This document shows positions 1-6,565 of a stretch of 12,891 nucleotides of DNA, piece after piece; the first letter of the stretch is position 1, and each line of letters opens with the position of its first letter. The notes below the pieces were generated by a model. It saw nothing but the letters and a program-made list of their open reading frames with translations, did not search any database and was not told the origin of the DNA. The position numbers and the translations under genes are program-made. This stretch comes from Thermoplasmata archaeon. Its GTDB lineage: Archaea > Thermoplasmatota > Thermoplasmata > Thermoplasmatales > GCA-001856825. The stretch covers positions 1 to 12,891 of the forward strand of contig JAKBNO010000093.1 in assembly GCA_021831005.1 (NCBI GenBank). The letters are read 5' to 3'.

Positions 1-589
1 TTATGTTCCCGATCCTCTTCATGATGTCCTTTGCTAACGAGCCTCTATCATAGAACTTTTTGACCTTCGCAACCTGTTCTCGGGTGGAACCCTTTGAACC
101 GGAATACACGATAACCATTTCCAGGTTTCTCGTTGGAATGCTGGAAAAGTTCCAGGATATTCCATTTCTTTCTATCTTCCACAGCGGTATTCCGTCCCTC
201 CCATTTGTTAAAACGAACCCTCCGGCAGAGATCGTGGTCGTGTCAATCGGAGAACCGAGACCTTGGGTTTCGTATTCAATCCGGAAGGCTTCGTTTGCCA
301 ATGCTTCTTTTTGATAATCCTTCTCACTCAACAATATTCCAGAAATGATCATCGAAGAAGTTCCAAGACCCGAACCCGAAGGTACGTTGGTCTCAACCTT
401 GACATAGACATTATTCAGGCCCAGAAATGATAACGTCCTCTGTACAAATGGCGTGTACTGGAGTCCACTCCTGCTCGGGATCAAATAGATCTTTGCAAAG
501 AGATCGACCGTCGCGGACAGTGCTGGGTAACCGTACACTACCGCGTGCTCGCCGAACAGGATCACCTTATGAGGCGAGTAGACTACCAT
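1..589 (-). CDS. mvk: Mevalonate kinase-like GHMP kinase (partial, C-terminus beyond window)
   Basis: The 196 visible codons encode the N-terminal part of a GHMP-superfamily kinase that most resembles mevalonate kinase, which phosphorylates mevalonate on O5 in isoprenoid (archaeal lipid) synthesis. Seen: an N-terminal SPHKVILFGEHAVVYGYPA block (residues 5-23, Lys8 matching the catalytic lysine), the phosphate loop PSGSGLGTSS (70-79), and SPIDTTT (113-119), where Asp116 matches the catalytic aspartate of the archaeal 'SPIDT' motif. The NIAVIKYWGK-type motif of the decarboxylase/mevalonate-3-kinase branch is absent. Only about 50 residues separate the first two motifs, which I believe is shorter than usual for mevalonate kinases. 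The gene continues past base 1 without a stop. The ATG at 589 lies 4 nt after the stop of the upstream YbjQ gene, with no clear Shine-Dalgarno, so co-transcription is likely. Another GHMP kinase specificity remains possible. Confidence 0.84.
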   Translation of the reverse strand, partial: MVVYSPHKVILFGEHAVVYGYPALSATVDLFAKIYLIPSRSGLQYTPFVQRTLSFLGLNNVYVKVETNVPSGSGLGTSSMIISGILLSEKDYQKEALANEAFRIEYETQGLGSPIDTTTISAGGFVLTNGRDGIPLWKIERNGISWNFSSIPTRNLEMVIVYSGSKGSTREQVAKVKKFYDRGSLAKDIMKRIGNI

Positions 590-593
590 TTAC

Positions 594-980
594 TCATTTC
601 AGAGATACAGGTTGACTCTGGGAATCATCTTTCTGCACAATGACAGCGGTTCCATATGCAAGAACTTCAGACATCGTCTGGCCAATTTCGGAGGAATCAA
701 ATCTGACCTCAACAACTGCGTTTGCTCCCAGTCCTTTCGCATGCTGCTTGAGTCTCTCAAGCGCTTCGTATCTGCTCTGGTCGAGCATCTGTGTGTACTC
801 CTTGATCTCTCCTCCAGCGATAGTTCTCAGGCCAGCCATTACGTTTCCTCCTAATCCCCTTGACCTAACGATAAGCCCCCATGTAAATCCTATGACGCCG
901 GTTATCTTGTATCCCGGCACATAGGGAGTGCTTACTACTATCAGATCTGCGGTTGATGGGTTGTAGTTTCCGCTAAACAT
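594..980 (-). CDS. YbjQ/UPF0145 family protein
   Basis: This 128-residue soluble protein belongs to the YbjQ/UPF0145 (formerly DUF74) family, small proteins that form oligomers; the biochemical role is unknown and the 'heavy-metal-binding' label in databases is weakly supported. Family signatures seen: an N-terminal VVSTPYVPGYKITGVIG strand-turn segment (about residues 16-32), a central GG(E)IKEYTQML region (about 56-66) leading into a helix with SRYEALERL, and GANAVVEVRFD (about 85-95). The tail after about residue 115 is polar and probably disordered. The ATG at 980 is supported by a TATA-like element centred about 25 nt upstream, implying a leaderless message. It precedes the mevalonate-kinase-like gene by 4 nt on the same strand; this suggests co-expression but not a shared pathway. 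Confidence 0.88.
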   Translation of the reverse strand: MFSGNYNPSTADLIVVSTPYVPGYKITGVIGFTWGLIVRSRGLGGNVMAGLRTIAGGEIKEYTQMLDQSRYEALERLKQHAKGLGANAVVEVRFDSSEIGQTMSEVLAYGTAVIVQKDDSQSQPVSLK

Positions 981-999
981 AGACGAGTGAGAAATAGAG

Positions 1000-1008
1000 A
1001 ATATAAAA
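1000..1008 (-). promoter_or_regulatory. TATA box for the ybjQ-like/mvk operon
   Basis: On the minus strand TTTTATATT lies with its centre about 25 nt upstream of the ATG at 980. That is the spacing expected between an archaeal TATA box and the transcription start, so the transcript probably begins at or next to the start codon. Confidence 0.6.
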
Positions 1009-1093
1009 CGGTTGCGACGTTACTCTTTATTCAAGATTATTGGAGAGAATGCACGGATGTGATTGCTTGATCTCAATTATGAATTCAATAGGG

Positions 1094-1127
1094 AAATAAA
1101 AAATAAAAAATAAGGTTTGGGACCTTA
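1094..1127 (-). terminator. Hairpin plus T-tract terminator of the thermosome gene
   Basis: Just beyond the thermosome stop codon a perfect 6-bp stem (TAAGGT at 1111-1116 with ACCTTA at 1122-1127, 5-nt loop) is followed, in the direction of minus-strand transcription, by two runs of six T and one of three, separated by single A bases (1110 back to 1094). Archaeal RNA polymerase terminates mainly on T-tracts; here a hairpin is present as well. Confidence 0.8.
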
Positions 1128-1131
1128 GGTT

Positions 1132-2757
1132 TTAGTCGTCGTCTCCGCCGGGTCTTCCGCCTGGTGGCCTTGGAGCTCCAGCGCTTGAAGATCTAGTAGC
1201 AATGACGTCGTCTATTCTGAGAATCATGACAGCTGCGTCCGTTGCACTGTCGATTGCCTGTTTTCCGACTCTGATGGGCTCGATGACCCCGAGTTCGATC
1301 ATATCTATTGGCTTCCCTTTCACAACGTCAACACCCATGTTCTTCCTGCCGTTCGTATGTTCCTGCTTCAGGGAAATCAGGATTCCGATGGAATCTAGAC
1401 CAGCGTTCTCTGAGAGAGTCCTAGGGATTATCTCGATTGCCTCTGCGAATTTCTCAATTGCGAGCTGTTCTCTTCCACCAACAGATGCGCTGTATTCTCT
1501 GAGTTTCATTGCAATTTCTATGGCCGCTGCTCCTCCTCCAGGAATAATCTTTCCGTCCTGAAGAGCCGATGCTACAACGTGCAATGAGTCCACGAGACTT
1601 CTTTCGATTTCGTCAACAACGTGCTCTGTTCCGCCTCTTACGAGTATAGAAACAGCCTTAGGATTCTGGCATCCCGTCACGAACGTCAGATGATCTTCTC
1701 CTATCTTGACTTCCTCTACTTTTTCTGCCTTTCCTAGATCCTTTTCTGACAGATCGTCCATGTTAGTGATGATCTCTCCACCGATCGCCTTTGCTAGCTT
1801 CTCGATGTCGCTCTTCTTCACTCGTCTGGCCGCATAGATGCCGTCTTTGGCTAGGTAAGCCATAGCAAGATCGTCTATTCCCTTCTGCGTTAGAATGACG
1901 TTTGCTCCCGTTGATTTTATTTTTTCTACCATATTCTTCAGGATGCTTTCTTCCTGTTTCTTGAACTTCATGATCGATTCTGGATCCTCGATTCTGATGG
2001 ATGTATCGATTTCTGGTTTCTTGATCTCAAGAGCTACATTGAGCAGAGCTATTTTTGCGTTGTTAACGAAGACTGGCATTCCAGGGTGAACCCTTTCCTT
2101 GTCCACTATGACTCCTTGAATGAGCCGAGTATCGTCGATGGAACCTCCCTGCTTCTTTACGAGCTGGATATCGTCGAAATCGACCAGTGTCTTTTCTCCT
2201 CTCTCCTGAGCAACCTGCAATACGGATTTCACTGCGATGTCTGCAAGTTTTGTCCTTGAAGTAGAAGCCCCCTTGGAGTTCAGAGCCGTATTCGCAATCT
2301 TGAGCAAAACTTTCTCATCCTTCTTCACTGGAGTGGATATGTCGTTCAGAACTTGTTTTGCCTTCTCTGCGGCCATCCTGTAACCGGATGCTATGACCGT
2401 TGGATGGACGTTCTGGTTCAGCAGATCTTCAGCCTTTCTCAAGAACTCACCTGCCAAAATTGCTGCGGTTGTGGTCCCATCTCCGACTTCCTGATCCTGG
2501 GTCTTGGAGACTTCAACCATCATCTTGGCCGCAGGATGGTCTATATCCATTTCCTTTAGGATCGTAACGCCATCGTTTGTTATAACGATATCACCAAGGG
2601 AATCTACTAACATTTTGTCCATTCCCCTTGGACCAAGCGTAGTCTTTACCGCATCAGCAATTGCCTTGGCGGCGTTGATATTGTTTTGCATTGCATTCTT
2701 TCCAGATTCTCTCTTCGTACCTTCTCTTAGAATAAATATTGGTTGTCCTGGCATCAT
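1132..2757 (-). CDS. thsB: Thermosome subunit, beta-type (group II chaperonin)
   Basis: This 541-residue protein is a cytosolic group II chaperonin subunit that folds proteins in an ATP-driven double-ring complex with a built-in lid. Seen in order: N-terminal GQPIFILREGTKRESGK (4-20), LGPRGMDKM (41-49), the NDG nucleotide loop (61-63), GDGTTT with the ATPase Asp93 (92-97), an apical domain in the middle, the GGGAAAIE segment of the second equatorial half, and RIDDVI near the C-terminus. It ends in a Gly/Arg/Asp-rich tail (GGRPGGDDD), usual for thermosomes, whose tails project into the cavity. The N-terminus reads most like the Thermoplasma beta subunit; an alpha subunit would be encoded elsewhere. 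Length is normal. The ATG at 2757 is 9 nt from a GAGGTG Shine-Dalgarno; a second ATG follows at 2754. The gene is monocistronic, between its own promoter and terminator. Confidence 0.98.
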   Translation of the reverse strand: MMPGQPIFILREGTKRESGKNAMQNNINAAKAIADAVKTTLGPRGMDKMLVDSLGDIVITNDGVTILKEMDIDHPAAKMMVEVSKTQDQEVGDGTTTAAILAGEFLRKAEDLLNQNVHPTVIASGYRMAAEKAKQVLNDISTPVKKDEKVLLKIANTALNSKGASTSRTKLADIAVKSVLQVAQERGEKTLVDFDDIQLVKKQGGSIDDTRLIQGVIVDKERVHPGMPVFVNNAKIALLNVALEIKKPEIDTSIRIEDPESIMKFKKQEESILKNMVEKIKSTGANVILTQKGIDDLAMAYLAKDGIYAARRVKKSDIEKLAKAIGGEIITNMDDLSEKDLGKAEKVEEVKIGEDHLTFVTGCQNPKAVSILVRGGTEHVVDEIERSLVDSLHVVASALQDGKIIPGGGAAAIEIAMKLREYSASVGGREQLAIEKFAEAIEIIPRTLSENAGLDSIGILISLKQEHTNGRKNMGVDVVKGKPIDMIELGVIEPIRVGKQAIDSATDAAVMILRIDDVIATRSSSAGAPRPPGGRPGGDDD

Positions 2758-2766
2758 TTAACTGGA

Positions 2767-2800
2767 CACCTCGTTTTCTGTATTTTATTCTTCTATATGA
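2767..2800 (-). promoter_or_regulatory. Thermosome promoter (AT-rich TATA region) and Shine-Dalgarno
   Basis: On the minus strand, CATATAG (about 2799-2793) and an AATAAAATA tract (about 2789-2781) are the TATA candidates. GAGGTG (2772-2767) lies 9 nt before the ATG at 2757 and is a good Shine-Dalgarno, so this message probably has a short leader. Which AT tract is the true TATA box cannot be decided by eye. Confidence 0.55.
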
Positions 2801-2884
2801 ACGTTTTCAATTGAGAAGAATGACTACATTCCGTAAACTTTGATGCAGAGCCATTTTCTGAGCCTTTGACACAATGGAAATGAA

Positions 2885-2892
2885 GATATATT
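2885..2892 (+). promoter_or_regulatory. TATA box of tRNA-Thr gene
   Basis: GATATATT, preceded by an A-rich GAAATGAA stretch that could act as the TFB-recognition element, is centred about 24 nt upstream of the first tRNA base at 2913, the expected archaeal spacing. Confidence 0.6.
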
Positions 2893-2912
2893 GAATCAAG
2901 ATAAGCGTTGAC

Positions 2913-2985
2913 GCCACCGTGGCTCAGTAGGTAGAGCAGCTGATTCGTAATCAGCAGGTCGGGGGTCCGATTCCCTCCGGTGGCT
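2913..2985 (+). tRNA. tRNA-Thr (anticodon CGU)
   Basis: The sequence folds into a full cloverleaf. The acceptor stem is GCCACCG/CGGTGGC (2913-2919 with 2978-2984, seven perfect pairs), the D stem GCTC/GAGC (2922-2925 with 2934-2937), the anticodon stem GCTGA/TCAGC, and the T stem GGGGG/CCCTC with one G-U pair. The anticodon CGT at 2946-2948 reads ACG, giving threonine. T at 2985 is the discriminator; CCA is not encoded and there is no intron. G18G19 are present in the D loop. The T-loop reads TCCGATT, so position 55 is C rather than the nearly universal T. A short T run follows directly and may serve as terminator. Confidence 0.95.
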
Positions 2986-3062
2986 TTTCAAACAACTTTA
3001 TACAAAAGAGGAATCTCGAACTGACTTTGTTTTGAAAATATATTTCCTGGGAAAGGAGTGAA

Positions 3063-3106
3063 ATAGAAAAAAATAAAAAAAGGAAGGTAAGAAACTACTT
3101 CCTTCC
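3063..3106 (-). terminator. Hairpin plus T-tract terminator of the symporter operon
   Basis: CCTTCC (3101-3106) and GGAAGG (3082-3087) pair across a 13-nt loop that includes the symporter stop codon. On the minus strand this is followed by two runs of seven T separated by one A (3081 back to 3067) and a further T-rich stretch. The design matches the terminator after the thermosome gene. Confidence 0.72.
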
Positions 3107-4654
3107 GCTTGTGCCGGGTGAAGCTACTGCCTTAGGTCTAACTGCTCCCGCAATCGTAGAGCCAACCAACACCACTAGCAGGTTGACCACTATGCCAATC
3201 ATACCTGCATAGAAGAATCCGAGCGGCGTACTGAATTTGAAAAAGACCGTTGTTATGCTCGTTCCATGGGTGACGATGAAGTTTGCATCTATGAGTAATC
3301 CCAAACCTGTGATTAGACCTGCAAGCCATCCTACACCAGTAGCCCATTTATTCAGCTTGTTTGAATAAAGGGCAAGGAAGATCGATGGAAGCGTCTGTAG
3401 GATTATGATACCACCCACAAGCTGCAGCTGGAGAGAGTATGTTGGCAACACGACAAATATGAATGCAAGCGCTATGAATTTGAACATTATGGAGAAGTAC
3501 TTCGATAGTCTTGCTTCAAGCTTTGGTGTCATGTTCTTAAAATAGGGCTTCAAGACATTTCTCGTCAGCAGATTTGCCTGTGCTATTGCCATGATTGATG
3601 CCGGTACTAGTCCTCCTATGAATATACCCAGGAATGCGAATCCCACGAACCAGGGCGGGAAATAGGCATATATTAGAGAAGGTACGGTCGTAACTGGCCC
3701 GTATGTGTGGATGAGTGGTAGTGCCTTTGTCGCACCGTAAGCCAAAACTCCGAAAAGTGCAAGCAGGGCTAGTCCCACTCCGTATAAGGGCAGAAGTGCC
3801 GTGCTCATTCTCAGTTTCTTCGTGCTGCTGGTACTCAGTACTCCATTGATAGCGTGCGGATACAGATAAAGAGCAAGCGCGCTTCCTATAGTTAGACTAA
3901 TGAATCCGTTGAGGAAGAGGCCGGACAGTTGATAAGAACCCGTGACGGGATGACTCTTTGCCGTTGCCATGGCTGTGAATGCATTTCCGAATCCGCCGAT
4001 GTACATCGGGACAAGAACTATGACAACTATCACCGTTGCAAAAATTATGATGTCCTTCATTACTGCTGTAACCACAGCTCCCCTCAGTCCACTGGTGAAG
4101 GTAAACGCGGCCAGAATGATGAATGCAATTATGAGCGCTACTTCGGTTATAGTTGCGGCATTACTTGTCACCATTTGACCTATCATTACTGTAAGTACTG
4201 CCTGCATACCGTAGATTTGAAGTGCGATGTATGGGAGTTCAGCAACTATTCCGGTCAGCGCGATAATCGTAGCTAGCGACCTGCTGTTAAACTTGTCTTT
4301 GACCATGTCTACTGCCGTTACATAGTTGTGTTTTCTGGATAGTTTCCAGAGTCTCGGCATGGTGATCAAAGCTACTCCGAATGTCATACCTACGTAAGGT
4401 ACGGCAAAGAAGTATACCGCGCCTTTAATGTAAAGTGACTCTGGAATTGCGATGAAAGTGTATGCCGTATAAAGGTCTGCTCCTACCAAGAACCATGCGA
4501 GATAACTGCCGATTTTTCGGCCTGCCAGTGCCCAGTCTCCAAGATCGTTCATGTCTCCCTTTCTCCAGCGAGACGCCCAGAATCCTAGAGCTACGAAGAG
4601 AACAAACAGGCTGACAAATACTGCAAATACCTCTATGTTAAAAGTGCCGCTCAT
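3095..4654 (-). CDS. Solute:sodium symporter family permease, MctP-like (monocarboxylate uptake)
   Basis: This 519-residue integral membrane protein of the solute:sodium symporter (SSS) family has about 13 hydrophobic segments. The block VGADLYTAYTFIAIP (57-71), PYIALQIYGMQ (141-151) and GGLVPASIMAIAQANLLTRN (347-366) closely resemble MctP, the rhizobial permease for lactate, pyruvate and alanine, so a short monocarboxylate is the likely substrate (inference). At the SSS Na2-site positions, where PutP has neighbouring Ser and Thr, this protein has Ala356 and Ile357, which leaves the coupling ion in doubt. The start ATG at 4654 overlaps the stop of the DUF3311 gene as ATGA, so the two are translationally coupled. 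A hairpin/T-tract terminator follows. The family call is firm; the substrate is not. Confidence 0.92.
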   Translation of the reverse strand: MSGTFNIEVFAVFVSLFVLFVALGFWASRWRKGDMNDLGDWALAGRKIGSYLAWFLVGADLYTAYTFIAIPESLYIKGAVYFFAVPYVGMTFGVALITMPRLWKLSRKHNYVTAVDMVKDKFNSRSLATIIALTGIVAELPYIALQIYGMQAVLTVMIGQMVTSNAATITEVALIIAFIILAAFTFTSGLRGAVVTAVMKDIIIFATVIVVIVLVPMYIGGFGNAFTAMATAKSHPVTGSYQLSGLFLNGFISLTIGSALALYLYPHAINGVLSTSSTKKLRMSTALLPLYGVGLALLALFGVLAYGATKALPLIHTYGPVTTVPSLIYAYFPPWFVGFAFLGIFIGGLVPASIMAIAQANLLTRNVLKPYFKNMTPKLEARLSKYFSIMFKFIALAFIFVVLPTYSLQLQLVGGIIILQTLPSIFLALYSNKLNKWATGVGWLAGLITGLGLLIDANFIVTHGTSITTVFFKFSTPLGFFYAGMIGIVVNLLVVLVGSTIAGAVRPKAVASPGTSGRK

Positions 4655-4905
4655 TTTCCTCCCTCCATCTTATTCAACAACAATGCAGCACCAGTAAAAA
4701 AAGCCGCAGAAACAAAAAGCCAAAACGTCAGGAACCAGTAAAAAAATGTGACTCCGAAGAGCTCTGGTTCTTTCGAGTTGTAGAGCGGAGTTAATGCAAA
4801 TACCACCATTGGTATGAGCAATAAAAGAGCGACCGCAACTTTCTGACCGGTTGTCCCTTTCGTTTCTAGCGACAGTTCATCAACGCCAACTTCTGCTGTC
4901 GTCAT
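4651..4905 (-). CDS. DUF3311 small membrane protein (permease partner)
   Basis: This 84-residue protein has a polar N-terminus and two membrane segments (about residues 22-42 and 52-77). The stretch PLYNSKEPELFGVTFFYWFLTFW (about 41-63, quoted in part as its key residues P, YN, EP, LFG, FFYW) matches the DUF3311 signature. Genes of this family typically sit directly upstream of SSS permeases of the MctP/PanF kind and are thought to be accessory subunits. Here the last codons overlap the permease start as ATGA, in keeping with that arrangement. It is the first gene of its operon, behind an AT-rich promoter. The exact biochemical role of the family is not known. Confidence 0.88.
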   Translation of the reverse strand: MTTAEVGVDELSLETKGTTGQKVAVALLLLIPMVVFALTPLYNSKEPELFGVTFFYWFLTFWLFVSAAFFTGAALLLNKMEGGK

Positions 4906-4932
4906 TTTAAACGAAATAACCTATGATTAAGG

Positions 4933-4948
4933 TATTATATATATTTAA
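4933..4948 (-). promoter_or_regulatory. TATA region of the DUF3311-symporter operon
   Basis: On the minus strand TAAATATATATAATAC is a strong TATA-type tract whose downstream half is centred about 32 nt before the ATG at 4905, predicting a leader of only a few bases. Confidence 0.6.
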
Positions 4949-4956
4949 TTATAGTT

Positions 4957-4964
4957 GAATATTC
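4957..4964. promoter_or_regulatory. Palindrome GAATATTC in divergent intergenic region
   Basis: A perfect 8-bp palindrome lies just upstream of the symporter-operon TATA region, between the two divergent promoters. It could be a regulator site, but an AT-rich 8-mer palindrome can arise by chance. Confidence 0.25.
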
Positions 4965-4974
4965 CAATTATTCC

Positions 4975-4987
4975 TCGAAGCATTCGA
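4975..4987. promoter_or_regulatory. Candidate operator: inverted repeat TCGAA-GCA-TTCGA
   Basis: A perfect 5-bp inverted repeat with a 3-nt spacer lies about 20 nt upstream of the exporter's TATA box. The 7-mer CTCGAAG that contains its left arm (4974-4980) occurs again at 5010-5016, between the TATA box and the start codon. This placement would suit a repressor or activator of the exporter or of both divergent units. Confidence 0.35.
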
Positions 4988-5001
4988 TTGATTCTCATAA
5001 A

Positions 5002-5010
5002 TCTTTTATC
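5002..5010 (+). promoter_or_regulatory. TATA box of the MFS exporter gene
   Basis: TCTTTTATC is centred about 26 nt before the GTG at 5032. No ATG start is available in frame upstream, so the spacing supports a leaderless GTG start. Confidence 0.6.
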
Positions 5011-5031
5011 TCGAAGAAGACTACCCGAGGA

Positions 5032-6483
5032 GTGCAGTACAAGTGGACAGTTCTCTCTAATACTACTCTTGGGACAGTGATGGCTTCCCTTGATATGAAC
5101 ATCGTCCTCATTTCCCTCCCAACAATAGCAAGAGAACTTCCCAATACTTCGATACTTGACCTGCTCTGGATACTGATGGGTTATACTCTTATCACGGCAG
5201 CCGTCCTTGTAAACTTTGGCAGACTATCTGACATGTTTGGTAGGGTCAGGCTATACACTTTCGGTTTTGCACTCTTCACGGCTGGCTCTGCCCTGTGCAG
5301 TCTCTCAGAGAGCGGTCCTGAGCTGATAGGATTCAGACTCGTACAGGGAGTGGGAGCAGCATTTCTGTTCTCTAACAGCGGGGCGATCATAACTGATGCT
5401 TTTGATGAGAAGGAAAGGGGAATGGCCCTTGGAATAAATCAGGTTGCGATTGTTGTTGGTTCCGTTTCCGGTCTTGTCCTCGGTGGAATAATGACGTACA
5501 CCATCGGATGGAGATCAATTTTCTACGTCAATATCCCCATCGGAATCGTTGCGACCTGGTGGGCACATCACCACTTGAAAGAACTCGCATTGATTAAGAG
5601 AGGCCAGAAAATAGACATGATTGGAAACATTTCTTTTGCAGGCGCTATCAGTCTGATACTTGCGGGAATCACTCTGTATGCAACTGGTTCGGCTCATCTC
5701 CCGGAAGTATCTGCGATGCTGGTTGCGGGAGTTGTTATTTTCATTGGGTTCATTTTGTATGAATTGAGAATAGATCACCCGATGTTTGACCTGAGGCTCT
5801 TCAGAATACGGCTCTTCGCTGCAGGCAATTTGGCAATTTTCATGAATGCCCTTGCGAGGGGTGCTGTCACATTTGTTCTTGTGTTTTATCTACAGGGTCC
5901 CACCATGAGATTGAATCCGTTTCTTGCAGGTGTCTTTCTTGTCCCAACTTCAATTGCACTCTCTTTTTTCGGACCCTTAAGTGGTTGGCTATCTGACAAG
6001 TATGGTGCCAGGATTCTATCCACTATCGGACTCGCTGTCTCTGCTGTTGGATTCATATTTCTTGCCCGTTTGGGAGCTACGACTACATTTGACCAACTCC
6101 TTGTGCCATTGATTTTGGTGGGTAGCGGCATGGGAATTTTTGCATCACCGAACAGAGCTTCGATAATGAATGCATCTCCTCCGTCTGAGAGGGGGATAGC
6201 ATCGGGAATGAGCGCAACTCTCGTGAACACCGGACAGATATTCAGCATGGGGATCGCATTCTATGTAATGTCTCTCTCCGTACCGATGACAAATCTGACC
6301 GGAATATTTCTTGGCACTTCTAATGGTGGTTCGGTTGGCCCATGGGTAAGCCAGTTTATCTCCTCGATCCACTACCTTTTCTTCCTTTCTGCGGCGATAA
6401 TGTTGGCTGCAATTATTCCGTCCGTACTCAGAGGGAATAAAGCGGCATGGCAGAGAGAATCTAGCAGCGCTACTTCGAAATGA
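5032..6483 (+). CDS. MFS transporter, DHA2 (EmrB/QacA) type, 14 TM, drug/solute exporter
   Basis: This 483-residue major facilitator protein has about 14 hydrophobic helices, the DHA2 (EmrB/QacA) drug:H+ antiporter architecture. Seen: motif D1 LDMNIVLISLPTI (20-32, with the membrane-embedded Asp21 typical of DHA2), motif A GRLSDMFGRVR (63-73) in the loop between helices 2 and 3, a glycine-rich antiporter-like segment around GVGAAFLFSNSGAI (about 113-126), and GWRSIFYVNIPIG (about 162-174), characteristic of the subfamily. It should sit in the cytoplasmic membrane and export hydrophobic compounds using the proton gradient; the actual substrate cannot be read. The GTG start is chosen because no in-frame ATG lies upstream and a TATA element is 26 nt away. 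It is divergent from the symporter operon and appears monocistronic. Confidence 0.93.
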   Translation: MQYKWTVLSNTTLGTVMASLDMNIVLISLPTIARELPNTSILDLLWILMGYTLITAAVLVNFGRLSDMFGRVRLYTFGFALFTAGSALCSLSESGPELIGFRLVQGVGAAFLFSNSGAIITDAFDEKERGMALGINQVAIVVGSVSGLVLGGIMTYTIGWRSIFYVNIPIGIVATWWAHHHLKELALIKRGQKIDMIGNISFAGAISLILAGITLYATGSAHLPEVSAMLVAGVVIFIGFILYELRIDHPMFDLRLFRIRLFAAGNLAIFMNALARGAVTFVLVFYLQGPTMRLNPFLAGVFLVPTSIALSFFGPLSGWLSDKYGARILSTIGLAVSAVGFIFLARLGATTTFDQLLVPLILVGSGMGIFASPNRASIMNASPPSERGIASGMSATLVNTGQIFSMGIAFYVMSLSVPMTNLTGIFLGTSNGGSVGPWVSQFISSIHYLFFLSAAIMLAAIIPSVLRGNKAAWQRESSSATSK

Positions 6484-6484
6484 G

Positions 6485-6508
6485 ATGTCCCCTCAAGGAG
6501 ACATTTAA
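6485..6508 (+). terminator. Possible weak terminator after the MFS gene
   Basis: ATGTC (6485-6489) and GACAT (6500-6504) can pair, with two more inner C-G pairs after a mismatch and a TCAA loop, followed by a short TTTAA. The stem starts 2 nt after the stop codon. The T run is short, so confidence is low. Confidence 0.3.
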
Positions 6509-6527
6509 TGGCATAGAATTTAATTGT

Positions 6528-6544
6528 ACCGAAAATCTTTAAAG
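6528..6544 (+). promoter_or_regulatory. Promoter (BRE and TATA box) of the lipA-OADHC-lipB operon
   Basis: ACCGAAAA (6528-6535) resembles the archaeal TFB-recognition element and runs into ATCTTTAAAG, a TATA-type box centred about 26 nt before the lipA ATG at 6566. The operon mRNA is therefore predicted to be leaderless. No comparable promoter is evident at the later gene junctions. Confidence 0.65.
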
Positions 6545-6565
6545 GCATAATCAACTTTCAAAATA

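Noticed and set aside
60..348. Two overlapping plus-strand open frames near the left edge
   Set aside because: They are antisense to the mevalonate-kinase-like gene, whose GHMP motifs are clear on the minus strand.
1202..1561. Open frame of 119 codons antisense to the thermosome gene
   Set aside because: The hydrophobic look results from reading thermosome codons on the opposite strand; the thermosome frame is beyond doubt.
2986..3094. Possible integration scar (attachment site) downstream of the tRNA gene
   Set aside because: tRNA 3' ends are common integration sites, but I see no repeated copy of the tRNA end nearby and no integrase; the stretch is AT-rich and includes the symporter's terminator.
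3929..4276. Open frame of 115 codons on the plus strand, antisense to the symporter
   Set aside because: Fully inside the well-supported symporter gene; its translation is Cys/His/Tyr-rich with no recognisable domain and no promoter or ribosome site of its own.
5886..6248. Open frame of 120 codons antisense to the MFS exporter
   Set aside because: Shadow frame of a conserved membrane protein; no start signals and no coherent protein pattern.
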